DNA from: Streptomyces sp. CB02414
GTDB taxonomy: Bacteria > Actinomycetota > Actinomycetes > Streptomycetales > Streptomycetaceae
Length of the DNA stretch: 64,000 bases
Assembly (NCBI RefSeq): GCF_001905385.1
Contig: NZ_LIPF01000014.1
Location: 79,684 to 143,683 of the forward strand
Direction: 5' to 3'
Position numbers and translations under genes: made by a program. Each line of letters opens with the position of its first letter. Positions within the stretch are counted from its first letter, which is position 1. This document shows, piece by piece, positions 54,582-64,000 of this stretch. Below the pieces are notes generated by a model, which made no database searches, had not been told where the DNA came from, and saw only the letters and a program-made list of their open reading frames with translations.

Positions 54582-54653
54582 CTCGCCTTCCCGGCCCGGC
54601 ACCAGCCGGACGTCGTCCCTTCTTCGCATTCCCTTCGTCTGTAGTTCCCGTGC

Positions 54654-54678
54654 CGATCGAGGCTACGCGCCTCGATCG
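54654..54678 (-). terminator. Hairpin downstream of the acyl-CoA synthetase gene
   Basis: CGATCGAGGC (54654-54663) pairs perfectly with GCCTCGATCG (54669-54678) across a 5-nt loop, 45 nt after the stop of the minus-strand synthetase gene. No U tract. Confidence 0.6.
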
Positions 54679-54722
54679 CCACGGTCCGGGTGCGAGGGCC
54701 GCGGGTGACGCCTCCGCCGCCG

Positions 54723-56630
54723 TCACCGGAAGAACACGTTGTCCGAGTCCTCCCAGCCGGCCGGCTCCTCGGGCACCGTCCTGGGACGCCGGTGCGGCCG
54801 GGCCTCGTACATCGCGTCGATCTCGAAGGCGTAGGTCCGTACGATCTCGTCGCGCCGCAGCTTCATCGACGGGGTCAGCAGCCCGTTGGACACGTCGAAG
54901 GGTTCGGGCAGGACGCGGAAGACCCGGATGGACTCCGAGCGCGACACGGCGCTGTTGGCCGCGGCCACCGCCCGCGCCACCTCCTCGCGCAGCGCGTTCT
55001 CCTCCCGCGCCTCGCGGGCCGGGGCGTCGCCCTGCAACGCCAGACCCGCCCGCCAGTGGGTCAGGAACTCGGGGTCGAGCGTGATCAGGGCGCCGACGCA
55101 GGGCCGGTTGTCGCCCACCACCACCGCCTGGTGGACGAGCGGATGCATGCGCAGCCGCTGCTCCAGGGCGGCCGGCGCCACGCTCTTGCCGCCGCTGGTG
55201 ATGATGACGTCCTTCTTGCGTCCCGTGATCGCCAGGTAGTTCTCCCCGTCCAGGTGACCGAGGTCCCCGGTGGCCAGCCAGCCGCCGCGCAGCACCTCGC
55301 GGGTGGCCGCCTCGTCGCCGAGGTACCCCTGGAACAGCGACGGCCCGCGCACCAGGATCTCCCCGTCGTCGGCCAGGCGGATCTCCATGCCGGGCAGCGG
55401 CTGGCCGACGGTGCCGGACTTCTCCCGCCCCAGCGGCTGCATGGTCAGCCCGCCGCTGGTCTCGGTCAGCCCGTAGCCGTCGTGGACGTAGACGCCGATG
55501 CCCTCGTAGAACAGGGACAGCTCACGGCTGAGCGGCGAACCGCCGCACGTCGCGCGGCGCACCCGGCCGCCCAGCGCGCTCCGCAGCCGGCGGTAGACCG
55601 TCCGCTCGAACAGGGAGTGCTGGAGCCGCAGGTCGAAGCCGGGCCCGGGCCCCTGGCCCAGCCGCCGGCGCTCCAGCGCGGCGGCGAAGTCCCGCGCCGT
55701 GCCGGCGGCCCGCTCGAACAGCGCTCCGCGGCCCGCCTGCTGCGCGGTGCGCAGGAAATTCTTGTACAGCTTCTCCAGGACGGACGGGACCGCGTAGAAG
55801 TACGTCGGGCGGAAGGAGCGCAGGGCCGAGGCGAGCGCCTCCTCGGTCGTCGCCGGTTCGTGCGCCATGAGCAGCCCGCCCCGGACACACAGGTTCTGGA
55901 TCATCAGCCCGTACACGTGCGAGAAGGGCAGGAAGGCGAGGACCGCGCCCTGCTCGCCGGGCGGCGCCACCGTGTGGCCCCAGCCCTCGATCAGCGTGTC
56001 GCACGGACTGGCCAGCCCGCGGTGGCTCAGCGCGCAGCCCATGGCGCGGCCCGAGGTGCCCGAGGTGTAGGCGACGACCGCCGTGGCGTCCGGCGGCACG
56101 ATGCGTCGCATGGAGTCGACCGTGGCGTACGGGATGAACTCGCCGCGCGCCACGAGCGTGTCCAGCGCGCCCGCGTCCAGCTGCCAGACGTGGCGGAGCG
56201 CGGGCAGCGACGCGCACACCGAGCCGACCGTCATCACGCTCTGCTCGTCCTCGACCACCACGGCCACGCAGCCCGCGTCCCGCAGGATCCACTCGACCTG
56301 GTCGCGCGAGGAGGTCGGGTAGATCGGCACCACCTCGGCGCCCACCGTCCACAGCGCGTAGCTGAAGACCGTCCACTCGTAACGGGTGCGGGCCAGGATC
56401 GCGACCCGGTCGCCCGGCGAGATGCCGCACGCGATCAGGCCCTTGGCCACGTCGACGACCTCGTCGCGGAACTCGACGGCCGTCACCTCCTGCCAGACCG
56501 GGGAGTCCGGCGCGGGACGGCGGGCCAGCATCGGCAGGGTCGGCGTGCGGGCGGCCGTCTCGAAGAGCCTGTCGGCGAGCCCGCCGGTCAGGGGCCCGGC
56601 GGCCCGGGGAGCGAGAGCGGGGTCGAGCAT
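54723..56630 (-). CDS. AMP-dependent acyl-CoA synthetase (FadD15-like) with altered P-loop
   Basis: This 635-aa ANL-superfamily enzyme, long-chain fatty acyl-CoA ligase type, has a phosphate-binding motif reading YTSGTSGRAMG (188-198), in which the usual Pro-Lys is Ala-Met. Other motifs are normal: LPFSHVYGLM, DGYGLTETSGG, GDLGHLDGENYL with ITGRKKDVI, and the C-terminal catalytic lysine in LLTPSMKLRRDE. ATG 56630 follows AGGAG. The product would be acyl-CoA from fatty acid, ATP and CoA, but the altered loop may reduce activity. Monocistronic. Confidence 0.85.
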   Translation of the reverse strand: MLDPALAPRAAGPLTGGLADRLFETAARTPTLPMLARRPAPDSPVWQEVTAVEFRDEVVDVAKGLIACGISPGDRVAILARTRYEWTVFSYALWTVGAEVVPIYPTSSRDQVEWILRDAGCVAVVVEDEQSVMTVGSVCASLPALRHVWQLDAGALDTLVARGEFIPYATVDSMRRIVPPDATAVVAYTSGTSGRAMGCALSHRGLASPCDTLIEGWGHTVAPPGEQGAVLAFLPFSHVYGLMIQNLCVRGGLLMAHEPATTEEALASALRSFRPTYFYAVPSVLEKLYKNFLRTAQQAGRGALFERAAGTARDFAAALERRRLGQGPGPGFDLRLQHSLFERTVYRRLRSALGGRVRRATCGGSPLSRELSLFYEGIGVYVHDGYGLTETSGGLTMQPLGREKSGTVGQPLPGMEIRLADDGEILVRGPSLFQGYLGDEAATREVLRGGWLATGDLGHLDGENYLAITGRKKDVIITSGGKSVAPAALEQRLRMHPLVHQAVVVGDNRPCVGALITLDPEFLTHWRAGLALQGDAPAREAREENALREEVARAVAAANSAVSRSESIRVFRVLPEPFDVSNGLLTPSMKLRRDEIVRTYAFEIDAMYEARPHRRPRTVPEEPAGWEDSDNVFFR

Positions 56631-56781
56631 GCGCTGGCTCCTGACATGTACGGACGGTGACACCGCCGACGAGCACCGTTAACGGCGGTGCTGAATCTAG
56701 CCGAGGCGGTGGTCACGGGGGGCCGGGACTACAGAAGTGTTCCCGCCCGGTGATCTCGGCGGATCGGGGGACCCGGGGGAC

Positions 56782-57015
56782 ATGACCCACACGAATCCGG
56801 ACCCGGAACCCGAACGCAGCACCGGACTGGAGCCGGGCGGCGGCGTGCCGCCCGGCGAGACCCCGCCGGGCGAGAGCAGCATGTCCGAGGCAGGCCCGTG
56901 GGAGGGTAACAACCCGTCCAAGGGCTGGGCCATGGCACCGCTGACGGTGATCCTCGTCCTCGTCGCGCTCGTCGCGGCGGGCTTCCTGGGGTACGCCCTG
57001 GTCCTGATGCTCTGA
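56782..57015 (+). CDS. DUF6480 family small membrane protein
   Basis: This 77-aa protein has an N-terminal Pro/Gly-rich soluble part (MTHTNPDPEPERSTGLEPGG, then GVPPGETPPGE) and one C-terminal membrane helix (APLTVILVLVALVAAGFLGYALVL). This matches the DUF6480 pattern found in streptomycetes; role unknown. The ATG is preceded by GGGGGA at short distance. It is convergent with the carboxylate-amine ligase gene. Confidence 0.8.
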   Translation: MTHTNPDPEPERSTGLEPGGGVPPGETPPGESSMSEAGPWEGNNPSKGWAMAPLTVILVLVALVAAGFLGYALVLML

Positions 57016-57070
57016 CGCCCTGATGCTCTCAAGGCACGGCCGCGGAGCACCGGCACACCGCCGGGGCGTC

Positions 57071-58162
57071 TCAGACCGCCTGCGTGCGCCGTACGCACTC
57101 GGTGACGACGTCCCGCAGGCTGCCGGTGCGCTCCAGCAGTCCGCGCTGCACCCGCGCCCCGTTGCCGTGCCGCAGCAGACCGGCGACGCCGTCCCGCACC
57201 AGGCCCAGGTCGCCGCAGGCGGCGAGCGCCTCCCCGACGTGCTCCAGCAGCGCCCGTACGACCGTCTCCGCCGGCATCCGCCGCATCGTTGCCGGATGCA
57301 GCAGCTCCTCCGTCAGCCCCGACCGGGCGGCCCGCCAGGCCGCCAGGCGCAGCAGGCTCACGCTGGGCCCGGCCGGGGCGACGCCCTCGCGCCACTCCCG
57401 CGCGGCCGTCTCCACCAGCGCACGGGCCAAGGCCGCGACGACGACGGCCGTCGAGGCGTCCAGGCAGACGTCCGCGACCCGGAACTCGACCGTGGGGTAC
57501 CGCTGGGACAGCCGGACGTCGAAGTAGATCATCCCCTCGTCGAGGATGGTGCCGGTCGCGACCATGTCGGCGACCCGGCGGTGGTAGGTCTCCGCCGACC
57601 CGAACAGCTCCGTGGGACCGGCCGACGGCCAGCGCTGCCAGACCCGGCTGCGGTAGCTGCTGTACGCGGAGTCCTTGCCCTGCCAGAACGGTGAGTTCGC
57701 GCTCAGCGCGGCCAGGACCGACAGCCACGGCCGCACCCGGTCGATGACCGCGACGCCCTCCTCGTCGGACTCCACCGAGACGTGCACGTGGCAGCCCAGG
57801 ACCAGCTGCTCGTGGACCACCACGCCATACTGTTCGGCCATCCACCGGTAGCGGTGGTTCATGCCGACGGCCGGGCTGACCGGCAGCGGCGAGGTGGCGA
57901 GCGCGGCGACGGCACAGCCGATGTCGCCGGCGTGCCGCCCGGCCTCCTCGCGGCAGCGGACGATCTCCGCGTGCAGCCGCCCCATGTCCGCCTGCGGATG
58001 CGTGGCGAACTCGAGCATCTGCTCGTGCAGCTCCTTCTCGAACACGTCCTGCTCGGCGTCGTCCAGCGAGGCCCGGGCGAGCACGGCGGCGGACAGCGCC
58101 CTCGGCTCACCCGACTCGGGGTCGACCAGGAGGAGCTCCTCCTCCACTCCGACGGTACGCAC
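57071..58162 (-). CDS. Carboxylate-amine ligase, YbdK family (GCS2)
   Basis: This 363-aa ATP-grasp-like enzyme of the glutamate-cysteine ligase family 2 starts with TVGVEEELLLVDPESGEPRA, the catalytic acidic motif GVEEE-L. LGCHVHVSVESDEEGVAV and TVEFRVADVCLDASTAVVVA are further family signatures. YbdK has weak glutamate-cysteine ligase activity and its natural substrate is unclear. GTG 58162 has AAAGGCGG upstream at a longish distance. It lies downstream of glgB, separated by a hairpin. Confidence 0.87.
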   Translation of the reverse strand: MRTVGVEEELLLVDPESGEPRALSAAVLARASLDDAEQDVFEKELHEQMLEFATHPQADMGRLHAEIVRCREEAGRHAGDIGCAVAALATSPLPVSPAVGMNHRYRWMAEQYGVVVHEQLVLGCHVHVSVESDEEGVAVIDRVRPWLSVLAALSANSPFWQGKDSAYSSYRSRVWQRWPSAGPTELFGSAETYHRRVADMVATGTILDEGMIYFDVRLSQRYPTVEFRVADVCLDASTAVVVAALARALVETAAREWREGVAPAGPSVSLLRLAAWRAARSGLTEELLHPATMRRMPAETVVRALLEHVGEALAACGDLGLVRDGVAGLLRHGNGARVQRGLLERTGSLRDVVTECVRRTQAV

Positions 58163-58196
58163 GTGATGCCGCCTTTCTGCGGGCCCGGTCGCGGCG

Positions 58197-58218
58197 ACGG
58201 CGGGACTGTCCCGTCCGT
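58197..58218 (-). terminator. Hairpin downstream of glgB
   Basis: The perfect inverted repeat CGGGAC-T-GTCCCG (58201-58213), with extra flanking complementarity ACGG/CCGT, lies about 60 nt after the glgB stop on the minus strand. Confidence 0.5.
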
Positions 58219-58273
58219 AGGACCACCGAATGCCCCGGCTCGGCGGCCGGACACCTGGTCGTGCCGCAGGGCC

Positions 58274-60496
58274 TCACAGGGCGTACGGCACCAGCCACAC
58301 CGTCGCCAGCGGGGGAAGCGTGATCCGGACGCTCCCGTCCTCCGGCTTCACCGGGTCCGGGTTGCCCACGCCGCTGCCGCCGAAGCCCTCGGCGTCCGTG
58401 TTGAGGACCTCCTGCCAGGCGGTGGCGTCGTCGCCGACGTGGAGCGCGTACTCGTGCCGGACCACCGGGGAGAAGTTCGACACCGCGAGCAGGGGGGCGC
58501 CGTCGGCGCCGAACCGCAGGAACGCGAAGACGTTGTCCTCCGCCGCGTCCACGGCCACCCACCGGAAACCGGCCGGATCGGTGTCGCGCTGCCACAGGGC
58601 CGGCGTCCGCGCGTAGCGGGTGTTCAGCTCGCGCACCAGGTCCTGGACGCCGCGGTGGTCGCCCGCCGAGTGGTACCCCTCTTCCAGCAGCCACCACTCC
58701 GGGCCCTGCTTCTCCGACCACTCCGCGCCCTGCGCGAACTCCTGCCCCATGAAGAGCAGCTGTTTGCCCGGGTGCGCCCACATGAAGCCCAGGTACGCCC
58801 GCACGTTCGCCCGCCGCTGCCACCAGTCGCCCGGCATCTTCGACACCAGCGCCTGCTTGCCGTGCACCACCTCGTCGTGGGAGATCGGCAGGCAGTAGTT
58901 CTCGCTGTAGGCGTACACCATCGAGAACGTCATCTCGTGGTGGTGGTACTTGCGGTGCACCGGCTCGTGCGCGACGTACTCCAGCGAGTCGTGCATCCAG
59001 CCCATGTTCCACTTCAGGCCGAAGCCCAGCCCGCCGGTGTCCGTCGGCCGGGTCACCCCGCCCCACGCGGTCGACTCCTCGGCGATGGTCACCACGCCGG
59101 GGCAGCGCCGGTAGACGGTCGCGTTCATCTCCTGGAGGAACGCCATGGCCGCCAGGTCCTCCCGGCCGCCGTACACGTTGGGCTCCCACTGGCCCGAGTC
59201 GCGCGAGTAGTCCAGGTAGAGCATCGAGGCGACCGCGTCGACCCGCAGCCCGTCGATGTGGAACTCCTCGCACCAGTACACGGCGTTGGCGACCAGGAAG
59301 TTGCGCACCTCGGTGCGGGCGAAGTCGAAGGTGTACGTCCCCCAGTCCGGGTGGGTCGCGCGCCGCTCGTCCCCGGGCTCGTACAGCGGATCACCGTCGA
59401 AGCGGGCCAGCGCCCAGTCGTCCTTCGGGAAGTGCGCCGGCACCCAGTCCATGATCACGCCGATCCCCGCGCGGTGCAGCGCGTCGACCAGGAACCGGAA
59501 GTCGTCCGGCGAACCGAGCCGCGCGGTCGGCGCGTAGAACCCGGTGACCTGGTAGCCCCAGGACGGGCCGTACGGGTGCTCGGCGACCGGCATCAGCTCG
59601 ACGTGGGTGAAGCCGAGATCCTTGACGTACGCGGGCAGCACGTCGGCCAGCTCGCGGTAGGTCAGCCCCGGCCGCCAGGACGGCAGGTGCACCTCGTACA
59701 CCGAGAACGGCGCCTCGTGCACCGGCGTGCCGGCACGGGTGCGCATCCACTCGGCGTCGCCCCACTCGTACGCGGAGGCGGTCACCACGGACGCGGTGTT
59801 CGGCGGCTCCTCGGCCGCGCGGGCCATCGGGTCGGCCTTGAGGAACCGGTGCCCGTACCGGGAGTGGATCTCGAACTTGTACCGGGTGCCCTCACCTACG
59901 CCCGGCAGGAACAGCTCCCACACGCCGGACGAACCGAGCGAACGCATCGGGAAGGCCGTGCCGTCCCAGTGGGTGAAGTCCGTGGCGAGGCGCACCCCCT
60001 GCGCGTTCGGCGCCCACACGGTGAACCGGGTGCCGGTGACCCCCTCGTGCGTCATGGGGTGCGCGCCGAGCGCCTGCCACAGCTGCTCGTGCCGGCCCTC
60101 GCCGATCAGGTGCAGATCGAGCTCGCCGAGAGCGGGCAGGAAGCGGTACGGGTCGTGCGTCTCCTGCTCGCCCTCCTCGTACGCCACCACGAGGGTGTAG
60201 GCGGGCATCTCCGCCAGCGGCAGCACACCGGAGAAGAGGCCGTCCTCCTCCGACACGAGGGCGTGGCGCTCGCCGTCGACGACCACGCTCACCGCGCGGG
60301 CGAACGGACGCAGCGCCCGGAAGGCGATGCCACCAGGAACGGGGTGGGCGCCGAGCAGGGCGTGCGGGTCGTGGTGGGCGCCCGCCAGCAGGCGCCCCCG
60401 GTCGACCGGGTCGAGGGGCGGGGCGGTTCCGCATGCCCCGGACGCGGGCGGGACAGGACCGGACGGCTCGGGGATCGAGGTGTCGCGGAGGGCCAC
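58274..60496 (-). CDS. glgB: 1,4-alpha-glucan branching enzyme
   Basis: This 740-aa GH13 enzyme introduces alpha-1,6 branches into alpha-glucan in the cytosol. An N-terminal domain (about 30-120) precedes the CBM48 domain (about 130-235: TRFTVWAPNAQGVRLATDF) and the catalytic barrel. Catalytic residues are seen as Asp in DGLRVDAVASML, Glu in TIAEEST and Asp in SHDEVVHGK. ILGVSWGYQ-type motif WGYQVTGFYAPT is present. GTG 60496 follows GAGGAG by 8 nt. It is last in the glgE-treS-mak-glgB operon. By recalled synteny this is the second (glgBII) copy, linked in S. coelicolor to aerial-hypha glycogen. Confidence 0.93.
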   Translation of the reverse strand: MALRDTSIPEPSGPVPPASGACGTAPPLDPVDRGRLLAGAHHDPHALLGAHPVPGGIAFRALRPFARAVSVVVDGERHALVSEEDGLFSGVLPLAEMPAYTLVVAYEEGEQETHDPYRFLPALGELDLHLIGEGRHEQLWQALGAHPMTHEGVTGTRFTVWAPNAQGVRLATDFTHWDGTAFPMRSLGSSGVWELFLPGVGEGTRYKFEIHSRYGHRFLKADPMARAAEEPPNTASVVTASAYEWGDAEWMRTRAGTPVHEAPFSVYEVHLPSWRPGLTYRELADVLPAYVKDLGFTHVELMPVAEHPYGPSWGYQVTGFYAPTARLGSPDDFRFLVDALHRAGIGVIMDWVPAHFPKDDWALARFDGDPLYEPGDERRATHPDWGTYTFDFARTEVRNFLVANAVYWCEEFHIDGLRVDAVASMLYLDYSRDSGQWEPNVYGGREDLAAMAFLQEMNATVYRRCPGVVTIAEESTAWGGVTRPTDTGGLGFGLKWNMGWMHDSLEYVAHEPVHRKYHHHEMTFSMVYAYSENYCLPISHDEVVHGKQALVSKMPGDWWQRRANVRAYLGFMWAHPGKQLLFMGQEFAQGAEWSEKQGPEWWLLEEGYHSAGDHRGVQDLVRELNTRYARTPALWQRDTDPAGFRWVAVDAAEDNVFAFLRFGADGAPLLAVSNFSPVVRHEYALHVGDDATAWQEVLNTDAEGFGGSGVGNPDPVKPEDGSVRITLPPLATVWLVPYAL

Positions 60497-60499
60497 GGG

Positions 60500-61861
60500 T
60501 CAGTCTCCTCTCACGGCGAGTCGTTCGATCGCCGCCATGGGTACGGGAAGCCAGTCGGGGCGGTGCCGGGCCTCGTACAGCACCTCGTACACGGCGCGGT
60601 CCGTCTCGTAGGCGCGCAGCAGGCCGTGCTTCTTGCGGGGGTCCCACCCGGCGCGGGCGGCGTAGCCGGCGCAGAACGCCTCCCGGCAGCGGCGCGCCCA
60701 CTCGGGGCGCCACGGGCGGCGCTGCCGGGCGGCGTAGTCGAAGGAGCGCAGCATGCCCGCGATGTCGCGGACGGGGGAGTGGGCGCTGCGCCGTTCGGAC
60801 AGCGGACGGGACGGCTCGCCCTCGAAGTCGATGACGAACCAGTCCCGGCCGGCCCGCAGCACCTGCCCCAGGTGCAGGTCGCCGTGGATGCGCTGGGCGG
60901 GCGGCCCCGAGTCGCAGGTGGACAGTGCGGCGAAGGCCGCCCGCAGCCCGGGGACGAAGGGCTGGAGCGCCGGTACGCAGTGCGCGGCGGCGGTCAGCCG
61001 CTCGGTCATCGCCGCCGCCGTCCGGCCGTTCTCCCCCGGGGCACCGGACGGGAAGGCCTCGGCGAGCGCGAGGTGGACGTCCGCCATGGCCCGCCCCAGC
61101 TCGTGGGCCTGCACCGTGAAGTCGTCCCCGGCGGCCAGCGCGTTCAGGGACAGGGTCCAGCCGTCGGCGGCGTCGTTGAGGAACGGCTGGAGCACGCCGA
61201 GCGTCGCGTCGTACGGATGGGTGGTCCGCACCCACGCCACCGGCGCGGGGACCCGGCCGCAGCCCTGCCGGGCCAGCGCGTCCGGCACCTCCAGGTCCGG
61301 GTTGACACCGGGCTGGACGCGCCGGAAGAGCTTCAGGATGAACTCGTCCCCGTAGATCAGCGACGAGTTGGACTGCTCGGCGTCCAGCAGCCGCGGCGCC
61401 AGTCCGCCGGGCACCGGCCGCGAGGGGTCGGCCTCGAAGCGCAGGGGCCCCGCCTTGCCGGGGTGCCGCAGACGTTCCAGGAGCAGCTGGGCCGTCCGGG
61501 GGTCGTGCAGGGCGTCGTAGACCGTCCGGCCGGCCAGCGGACCGTCCTGCACCTGCCCGATGACGGCCCGGCCCAGACGCGGCGACGGCTGTTCGCGCAC
61601 CCCGAGCAGCAACTGGTAGCAGTCGCCGGCCGGGGGAGCGCCGCCCGGGGCGGGCACGGGTCCGTGCCCGGTGTGCACCAGGAGGTGCAGACAGCCCGGG
61701 AACAGCTCGGTCATGGACAGCAGACCGAGCTCGGCCACGGGCCGGTCCTTGCCCGCGAACCAGCGCTGGCGCGGCAGCCACTCGCGCAGCAGCCCGCCGA
61801 GCGACGCCATGGGCTCGGCGAGATGGGTACGTCTCGGGCGCAGGGGTGCGGTCTTCGGCAT
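60500..61861 (-). CDS. mak: Maltokinase
   Basis: This 453-aa enzyme (also called Pep2) phosphorylates maltose to maltose-1-phosphate with ATP. It has a kinase-like fold with N-terminal LREWLPRQRWFAGKDRPVAE, the catalytic IHGDLHLGQVL (Asp and Gln/Asn positions), and metal-binding VIDFEGEPSRPL. The C-terminal ends with YEVLYEARHRPDWLPVPM, typical of the family. ATG 61861 has AAGGA about 10 nt upstream. It lies between treS and glgB; many actinobacteria fuse or couple TreS with Mak. Confidence 0.92.
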   Translation of the reverse strand: MPKTAPLRPRRTHLAEPMASLGGLLREWLPRQRWFAGKDRPVAELGLLSMTELFPGCLHLLVHTGHGPVPAPGGAPPAGDCYQLLLGVREQPSPRLGRAVIGQVQDGPLAGRTVYDALHDPRTAQLLLERLRHPGKAGPLRFEADPSRPVPGGLAPRLLDAEQSNSSLIYGDEFILKLFRRVQPGVNPDLEVPDALARQGCGRVPAPVAWVRTTHPYDATLGVLQPFLNDAADGWTLSLNALAAGDDFTVQAHELGRAMADVHLALAEAFPSGAPGENGRTAAAMTERLTAAAHCVPALQPFVPGLRAAFAALSTCDSGPPAQRIHGDLHLGQVLRAGRDWFVIDFEGEPSRPLSERRSAHSPVRDIAGMLRSFDYAARQRRPWRPEWARRCREAFCAGYAARAGWDPRKKHGLLRAYETDRAVYEVLYEARHRPDWLPVPMAAIERLAVRGD

Positions 61862-61889
61862 GGTGACGCGTCCTTTCCTCGGCCCACGC

Positions 61890-63604
<1,715 letters not shown>

Positions 63605-63608
<4 letters not shown>

Positions 63609-64000
63609 GAGGCTGCGGACCCTTCGTTCCCGGGCGCGGCGGCGGACGGCCGGCGGAGGTGGAAGACGTGAGCGGGGGCCCGGCCGGGCTCCAGCCGCAC
63701 GTAGTTCGTGCGGCCCCAGTGGTAGGTCTCGTCCGTGAGTTCGTCGTGGACCGACACCGACGCGTGCCAGTCCAGGCCGAGCTGCGGCATGTCGAGCGAG
63801 ATCGTGGCCTCCTGGGTGAGGTGTGGGTCGAGGTTCACGACCACCAGCACGACGTCGGACCCCTCGCGTTTGCTGTACGCGATGAGGGCGTCGTTGTCGG
63901 TGTGGTGGAAGCGGAGGTTCCTGAGCCGGTGCAGCGCGGGATGGGCCCGGCGGATGGTGTTGAGGCGGGTGATGAGGGGGGCGATGGTGGTGCCCTCGCG
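63605..64000 (-). CDS. glgE: Alpha-1,4-glucan:maltose-1-phosphate maltosyltransferase, C-terminal part
   Basis: Only the last 131 codons are in the window; the gene continues beyond the right edge. The segment reads IRRAHPALHRLRNLRFHHTD, DALIAYSKREGSDVVLVVVN and ends with a beta-rich domain (DLDPHLTQEATISLDMP-like) typical of GlgE. GlgE extends alpha-glucan with maltose units from maltose-1-phosphate. The stop overlaps the treS ATG. The complete gene was not seen, so assignment rests on this end and on the operon order. Confidence 0.87.

Overview
The window is typical high-GC Streptomyces chromosome. Genes are densely packed, third codon positions are almost all G or C, GTG starts are common, and the content is diagnostic: an SsgA-like protein, a WhiB protein, a streptophobe-type membrane protein, DUF1206/DUF5133/DUF6480 proteins, and PopR with ClpP3/ClpP4. 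The gene order (sigL-popR-clpP3-clpP4, an SsgC-like protein, a second SigB-type sigma factor, NDH-2, an Rsb cluster, then the GlgE-pathway genes) resembles, from memory, the SCO7270-SCO7335 part of the S. coelicolor chromosome arm. That synteny is recalled and was not searched.

Layout. 1-2.4 kb: truncated membrane protein, a 345-bp repeat-rich spacer, and two overlapping PRC-barrel genes. 2.4-5.9 kb: HATPase (anti-sigma-like) protein, SigB/F/G-family sigma factor (sigL-like), popR, and the clpP3-clpP4 operon with two abutting perfect PopR boxes. 6-11.8 kb: two VOC proteins, RNase HI, FAD monooxygenase, aldo/keto reductase, small proteins, and an SsgC-like sporulation protein. 11.8-24.2 kb: F420-type oxidoreductase, membrane pseudokinase, serine/threonine dehydratase, AIM24-family protein, a TerD-CAP-CAP fusion, a large LuxR regulator, VOC protein, tandem universal stress protein, DUF4032 protein, and MBL hydrolase. 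24.2-33.9 kb: AlkB-like dioxygenase, TetR/flavoprotein operon, DUF488 protein, a DUF6098 remnant, WhiB protein, divergent lysG/lysE, MFS transporter, cNMP-binding protein, and a PLP decarboxylase. 34-41 kb: HATPase, second SigB-type sigma factor, DUF5133 protein, DUF1206 membrane protein, FUSC transporter, and NDH-2.

41.2-54.6 kb is the most unusual part. It is a partner-switching cluster with two SpoIIE/PP2C phosphatases, an RsbT-RsbX-like fusion, RsbT, RsbS, RsbR, a stand-alone STAS protein, and a 1331-aa hybrid histidine kinase with a HAMP array, translationally coupled to an ANTAR-GAF-PAS-PP2C phosphatase. A PRC-barrel protein and two more RsbW-like ATPases follow. 54.7-58.2 kb: acyl-CoA synthetase, DUF6480 protein, and a YbdK-type carboxylate-amine ligase. 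58.3-64 kb: glgE(partial)-treS-mak-glgB, the trehalose-to-alpha-glucan (GlgE) pathway.

Working model. Two SigB-family sigma factors, at least five small HATPase proteins and the Rsb cluster look like one general or osmotic stress and development network. SigB-type promoter motifs (GNNT-N14-16-GGGTAC/T) lie upstream of the HATPase at 2405, sigL, the ssgC-like gene and the PRC-barrel gene at 53266, which suggests a local regulon. PopR/ClpP, SsgC, WhiB, universal stress protein and glycogen/trehalose genes fit the same stress and sporulation theme. No tRNA, rRNA, insertion sequence or CRISPR array was recognised.
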